Below are positions 33,456 to 38,754 of a stretch of 38,754 bases of DNA, in pieces. Both the position numbers and the translations under genes were made by a program. Below the pieces are notes generated by a model. It worked only from the letters and a program-made list of their open reading frames with translations. It did no database searches and was not told the DNA's origin. How positions within the stretch are numbered: position 1 is the stretch's first letter; every line of letters begins with the position of its first letter. The DNA is from Candidatus Brevibacterium intestinavium (GTDB lineage Bacteria; Actinomycetota; Actinomycetes; Actinomycetales; Brevibacteriaceae), in NCBI GenBank assembly GCA_019117545.1, contig DWZN01000092.1:1-38754 (forward strand). Reading direction: 5' to 3'.

Positions 33456-34315
33456 CGGCCCACCGCGCTTTCCGGTTCGAGTTCGTTATCGAGGTGATGA
33501 TGGTCGACGCACTCCTCCTCGCCGCCGACGACGACGAGGCGGCCTCCGACTCGGACCACCTCGACCGGAGAACCGTAGAGGCGGGACAGGGACTCGGTGG
33601 TCATCACCTCGGCGGGGGTGCCGACGAGGAAATGCCCGCCGACGATGTAGAGGATCCTGTCGACGTAGGGAAGGATCGGGTTGATCTCGTGGGTGACGAA
33701 GACGACGGCGGCGTCGCGCTTGACCCGCTGTTCGTGCAGGAGTGCGGCGACGACCTTCTGGTGGTGCATGTCCAACGACAGCAGCGGTTCGTCGCACAGC
33801 AGCACCGAGGGGTCGTTGGCCAGGGACTGGGCGACTCGCAGCCTCTGCAGCTCACCGCCGGAGACGGTTCCCGCAGGAGCATGGGCGTAGTCGGTGGCAC
33901 CGACGGCGGCGAGCAGCTCGTCGACCTTCTTCTTCCGTCCCCGCGAGAACAGCCCCGTCCCCCACTTGTGTCCGTCGATGCCCATCCGCACGAGGTCGCG
34001 GCCGCGCATCGGGGTGTGCGGGTCGATCCCGCGCTGCTGGGGGATGTAGCCGATGGCCGGGTTGCCCGAATGCACTCTCTGCCCGGCCACCTCGGCGGTG
34101 CCGGCCGACAGTGTGTTCTGCCCGAGCAGCACCTTGAGCAGGGAGGTCTTGCCGGTGCCGTTGGGGCCGAGGACCGCCACGAATTCACCGGGTGCGACAT
34201 CGAGGTCGAGGTCATGCCAGAGCAGGCGGGGACCGAACCGCAGTTCGGCACCGCGCAGACGAATCACCGGCTGCTGCGGCGTCGTCGGGGCGACGAGTTC
34301 GGATTCCTTGACCAT
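33452..34315 (-). CDS. Metal (zinc/manganese-type) ABC transporter ATPase, ZnuC-like
   Basis: A 287-residue ATPase: Walker A GPNGTGKTS (about residues 52-60), Q-loop YIPQQRG, signature VSGGELQRLRVAQSL, Walker B VLLCDEPLLSLD and switch THEIN. The C-terminus holds a small His/acidic cluster (CVDHHHLDNE) that might bind metal. Two bases separate its ATG from the binding-protein stop, and its own stop overlaps the permease start, so binding protein, ATPase and permease form one coupled operon. Confidence 0.92.
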   Translation of the reverse strand: MVKESELVAPTTPQQPVIRLRGAELRFGPRLLWHDLDLDVAPGEFVAVLGPNGTGKTSLLKVLLGQNTLSAGTAEVAGQRVHSGNPAIGYIPQQRGIDPHTPMRGRDLVRMGIDGHKWGTGLFSRGRKKKVDELLAAVGATDYAHAPAGTVSGGELQRLRVAQSLANDPSVLLCDEPLLSLDMHHQKVVAALLHEQRVKRDAAVVFVTHEINPILPYVDRILYIVGGHFLVGTPAEVMTTESLSRLYGSPVEVVRVGGRLVVVGGEEECVDHHHLDNELEPESAVGR

Positions 34316-34317
34316 TG

Positions 34318-35346
34318 TCAGTGCTTGTGTCCTTCGAGTGCTGTGGAGATGTCGGTGATGTAGCCGCCCATCCAGTCGATGTAGTCCTCATCCGCGGGCA
34401 TGGTCTCGGCCAGATCGATGATCGGGACCTCGGACTTCTCGGCCGTGGACTTCAGCTGCTCCGCTTGGGGACCGGCCGCCTGAGTATTGTATCCAAGCAG
34501 CACGGCCTCCCCGTCGGAGATCTGCTTCTCCGCCTCCCTGAGCACCATCGGCGGCACATCGTTGCCCTCTTCGACGGCGGCGAGGAAGTCATCGGAGGTG
34601 ATGTTCTCAAGCCCCATATCGGCGAACAGCCACAGCGGCACGGGTTCGGTCGCGGCGACCTTCTCACCACCGTGGTCGTCCTTGACCGTCTCGATCTGCC
34701 CCTGGAGTTCGTCCAGCTCGGCCTTGTAGTCCTTCGCGTTGGACTGGAATTCGTCTTTGTGTTCGGGCAGGGACTCGCCGAGGTGGGTCGCGACCTCGTC
34801 GACGAGTTTCGTCATCGTCGGCACCGAGTACCACAGGTGCTCGTTGAAGTCTCCGTGGTCGTGGCTGTCATCATCGTGAGTGTGGCCGCCGGCATACGCT
34901 TCGTCGTCACCATGATGGTGCTCGTCGCCTTCGCCATGATCGTGGTCGTGGGGTTCGTTGCCGAGGTCGTCGGACCCGGGAAGACCGGAGATCGAGACCG
35001 TGTCGATGGTGTCGATTTCGGCCCCGGAGGCCTCGAGCATCGTGGTCATGAACGCGTCGTAGCCGCCGCCGTTCTCGACGACGAGGTCGGCCTTCGACAG
35101 TTTGAGGCGGTCCTGGGTGGTCGCTTCGTAGGAGTGCGGATCCTGATTCGGATCGTCGATGACCGCAGTCACCTCGGCGAAGTCACCGGCGATCTGGGAG
35201 ACGATATCGGCGTAGACGTTCGTCGACGTCACCACCGAAAGCTCCCCGGATTCCGCGCCTGAGGCCCCGCTCCCGCACCCGCTGAGGACCAGAGCCGCCG
35301 ATGCGGCGATGGCTCCGGTGGTGAGGACTGTTCGGGAAGGAGTCAT
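34318..35346 (-). CDS. Zinc/manganese-type ABC substrate-binding lipoprotein, ZnuA-like
   Basis: A 342-residue lipoprotein. The signal peptide ends in the lipobox LVLSGC with Cys24 as the lipidated residue. The fold motifs are STNVYADIVSQIAGD and DPHSYEATTQDRLKL (metal His near 71), and the metal-binding NEHLWYS (His near 170). In between, residues about 133-165 form a loop with more than ten His and many Asp/Glu, typical of zinc-binding members. This favours zinc, but manganese is not excluded. The start is ATG 35346, with GAAAGG upstream; an open extension to 35382 is less likely. First gene of the importer operon. Confidence 0.93.
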   Translation of the reverse strand: MTPSRTVLTTGAIAASAALVLSGCGSGASGAESGELSVVTSTNVYADIVSQIAGDFAEVTAVIDDPNQDPHSYEATTQDRLKLSKADLVVENGGGYDAFMTTMLEASGAEIDTIDTVSISGLPGSDDLGNEPHDHDHGEGDEHHHGDDEAYAGGHTHDDDSHDHGDFNEHLWYSVPTMTKLVDEVATHLGESLPEHKDEFQSNAKDYKAELDELQGQIETVKDDHGGEKVAATEPVPLWLFADMGLENITSDDFLAAVEEGNDVPPMVLREAEKQISDGEAVLLGYNTQAAGPQAEQLKSTAEKSEVPIIDLAETMPADEDYIDWMGGYITDISTALEGHKH

Positions 35347-35416
35347 GTCGGGCCTTTCAGGGCTTCGGGGTGCGTTCGACACCGTCGACGATACTCAGAT
35401 CAACGGCCCGGCACTA

Positions 35417-35432
35417 ATATAAATATTTATAT
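35417..35432. promoter_or_regulatory. Perfect 16-bp palindrome, probable metal-sensor operator
   Basis: ATATAAATATTTATAT reads the same on both strands and stands in a roughly 25-base AT-only island in GC-rich DNA, 70 bases upstream of the binding-protein start. It resembles ArsR/SmtB-type operators more than an actinobacterial Zur box. It includes TATATT on the minus strand, a likely -10 for the operon. Confidence 0.55.
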
Positions 35433-35456
35433 ATAGAAACGCTTTTATGCGTCACC

Positions 35457-35512
35457 GCGCGCTCCCCCCGTCGGGCGTACCCCCGTCGCGCGCTCCCCCG
35501 TCGGGCGTACCC
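35457..35512. repeat. Two tandem copies of a 25-26 bp GC-rich unit
   Basis: Bases 35457-35482 and 35488-35512 are identical except for one C in a run of Cs, with a period of 31. The unit begins GCGCGCTCCCCC and ends GGGCGTACCC. Confidence 0.7.
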
Positions 35513-35521
35513 AGGCGCCCT

Positions 35522-35598
35522 CGTTCAAGGCGACGCTCTTCGTTCAAGGCCGCGCTCTTCGATCGAGGCGGCGCACCCTCGATCAAGGCCGCGCGCAA
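35522..35598. repeat. Four degenerate 19-20 bp units
   Basis: CG(T/A)TC(A/G)AGG cores start at 35522, 35541, 35560 and 35580, each followed by a CGxCGCxC-like arm. The second-half units carry CGATC in place of CGTTC. Confidence 0.6.
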
Positions 35599-35668
35599 AA
35601 ACGAAACGTTCCTCGGATCCACATGCGAGCGCGCCCTTGATCGACCGTGGTTGGCCGCCTCGTAAGAC

Positions 35669-35706
35669 GACGAACCGCTCGGGAGGATTCTCCCGAGCGG
35701 TTCGTC
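35669..35706 (-). terminator. Terminator after asd
   Basis: Bases 35669-35685 and 35690-35706 form a perfect 17-bp stem with a 4-base loop GATT, 52 bases past the asd stop. The stem ends in a short T-containing stretch on the minus strand. Confidence 0.78.
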
Positions 35707-35757
35707 ACGGCATCACAGCCGATCACTGACGGCCGCAGCTGATGGGCCAGGTGCCGA

Positions 35758-38135
<2,378 letters not shown>

Positions 38136-38459
38136 TGCAGTATCTTCCTTATCGCTGATAAGTTCCGTGCCAGGTGATCGATTCCATGGTTCCAAACATG
38201 GAGGTCTCGTGCTGCATCGATCAGGATTTCAGCCGTGTCGGGCTCCCGGCACCTCGACCATTGTATGAGGTAGATCATCTCGGTTCACCTTCGCCCGCCA
38301 TGTGGGCCGCTGTTCTGCCCGCCTCCACCGGCCGGGTCGAACCGGCACCTCAGGCGCGCTCGCGGGCGAGAAGCGGCCCGTCCGCGCCCGCGCCTGACTT
38401 GTCTCCGATTCCGCTGACAGCCTGGTGGTCCGGTCGGTCCAGACAGTCCGGCAGTCGGG
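38136..38459. other. 324-bp region upstream of lysC
   Basis: Contains the lysC leader with a palindrome at 38148-38162, a possible -10 TACAAT (minus strand, 38260-38265) about 125 bases before the start, and then GC-rich sequence without visible gene up to the XRE stop. I see no peptide-coding attenuator or lysine riboswitch. Confidence 0.4.
38148..38162. promoter_or_regulatory. Palindrome overlapping the lysC ribosome-binding site
   Basis: CTTATC-GCT-GATAAG: the arms are exact inverted repeats. On the minus strand the second arm runs into AAGGAAG, the presumed Shine-Dalgarno of lysC, so either a bound regulator or a hairpin could limit translation. Confidence 0.4.
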
Positions 38460-38711
38460 TCAGTCCTGATCGCGCGCTCGGTCCTGACGGGGTCGCACGG
38501 TGAAGAGGTCACCGGGCTGACAGTCGAGCACTCGGCACAGCGCGATGAGGGTGGAGTACCTGACGGCTCTGGCCCGGTTGTTCTTGAGCACCGAGAGATT
38601 GGCCAGGGAGACTCCGACGCGACGGGACAGCTCGGTCAGACTCATCTCCTGTCGCCTCAGCAGGGCGTCGAGGTGACAGACCACGCGGTGCGAATCGAAC
38701 TCCTCCACCAT
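38460..38711 (-). CDS. XRE/Cro-type helix-turn-helix regulator (YozG-like)
   Basis: An 83-residue protein, nearly all helix-turn-helix: VVCHLDALLRRQEMSLTELS, then RRVGVSLANLSVLKNNRARA, then STLIALCRVLDCQPGDLF. This is the compact YozG-like XRE family. The ATG at 38709-38711 shares one base with the stop of the upstream gene (TGATG), giving translational coupling; GTG at 38714 is an alternative. Such regulators commonly follow a DUF2975 membrane protein gene, which fits the tail that enters at the right edge. Confidence 0.85.
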   Translation of the reverse strand: MVEEFDSHRVVCHLDALLRRQEMSLTELSRRVGVSLANLSVLKNNRARAVRYSTLIALCRVLDCQPGDLFTVRPRQDRARDQD

Positions 38712-38754
38712 CACACGAGCCCTTCGAGCTCTTCCTGGGCCGCCTGTCCCGAGC
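38711..38754 (-). CDS. C-terminal tail of an upstream gene, possibly DUF2975 membrane protein
   Basis: The last 13 codons read SGQAAQEELEGLV and stop at 38711-38713, overlapping the XRE start. Too short to identify; DUF2975 is a guess from the usual partner of this XRE type and from the similar endings of that family. Confidence 0.4.
   Translation of the reverse strand, partial: SGQAAQEELEGLV

Larger units (their letters stand above)
35347..35757. other. 411-bp intergenic region between the metal importer and asd
   Basis: From left to right it holds the importer leader, a perfect AT-only palindrome (35417-35432), two copies of a 25-26 bp GC-rich repeat, four degenerate 19-20 bp units, and a strong hairpin after asd. 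The open frame at 35447-35665 runs through the repeats and does not look like a gene. Confidence 0.6.

Noticed and set aside
35447..35665. Open frame of 72 codons on the plus strand
   Set aside because: It runs through the tandem repeats, has no ribosome-binding site or family resemblance, and its Arg/Pro/Ser composition is that of GC-rich non-coding sequence.

Overview
The window looks like a chromosomal stretch of a high-GC actinobacterium. The protein families, gene order and codon bias (third positions mostly G or C) fit Micrococcales, and a Brevibacterium-like organism is my best guess from family resemblance. It is core chromosome: I see no insertion sequence, prophage, integrase, tRNA, rRNA or CRISPR array.

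Layout. 1-3307: an MFS-type membrane domain fused to dTMP kinase (cut by the left edge), a divergent lipoate-ligase-like protein and a GNAT acetyltransferase. 3392-10229: topA, a two-part methyltransferase, and a divergent MrfA-like DEAH helicase. 10235-15456: a minus-strand tad-type pilus or secretion cluster (CpaE-like, TadA, TadB, TadC, Flp-like DUF4244, two TadE-like proteins) with a GNAT gene inside it. 15719-20818: a long low-complexity membrane protein, acetyl-CoA synthetase and a Holin-X-type membrane protein. 20938-23942: a TetR regulator facing a DrrAB-like ABC exporter, with a clear operator between them. 23965-28899: a NudL-like Nudix hydrolase, nth, a Crp/GlxR regulator, a metallo-beta-lactamase-fold hydrolase, a degenerate Nudix protein, RidA and a 51-residue DUF4177 protein. 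29152-35346: a class A penicillin-binding protein, a metallophosphoesterase and a zinc/manganese-type ABC importer. 35758-38754: asd, lysC, an XRE regulator and the tail of one more gene.

How the genes work together. Several blocks are translationally coupled by 4-base ATGA or GTGA overlaps: CpaE-TadA-TadB-TadC, TadE to the second TadE-like gene, nth-Nudix, Nudix-MBL, the metal ATPase and permease, and lysC-asd. lysC and asd catalyse the first two steps toward lysine, threonine, methionine and diaminopimelate. The order topA / helicase / tad genes / acs / Holin-X / Nudix / nth / crp / MBL / RidA / small ORF / PBP / phosphoesterase / asd-ask follows the known Mycobacterium tuberculosis order from about Rv3646c to Rv3709c. 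The TetR-ABC block and the metal importer are local differences from that order.

Most notable signals. Ten genes carry a TANNNT-like -10 hexamer only 6-8 bases before the start codon, which suggests widespread leaderless mRNAs. One Nudix protein has lost all three glutamates of its catalytic box. A perfect 16-bp AT-only palindrome lies upstream of the metal importer. The TetR regulator has an unusual acidic-plus-basic tail, and its operator overlaps its own promoter.
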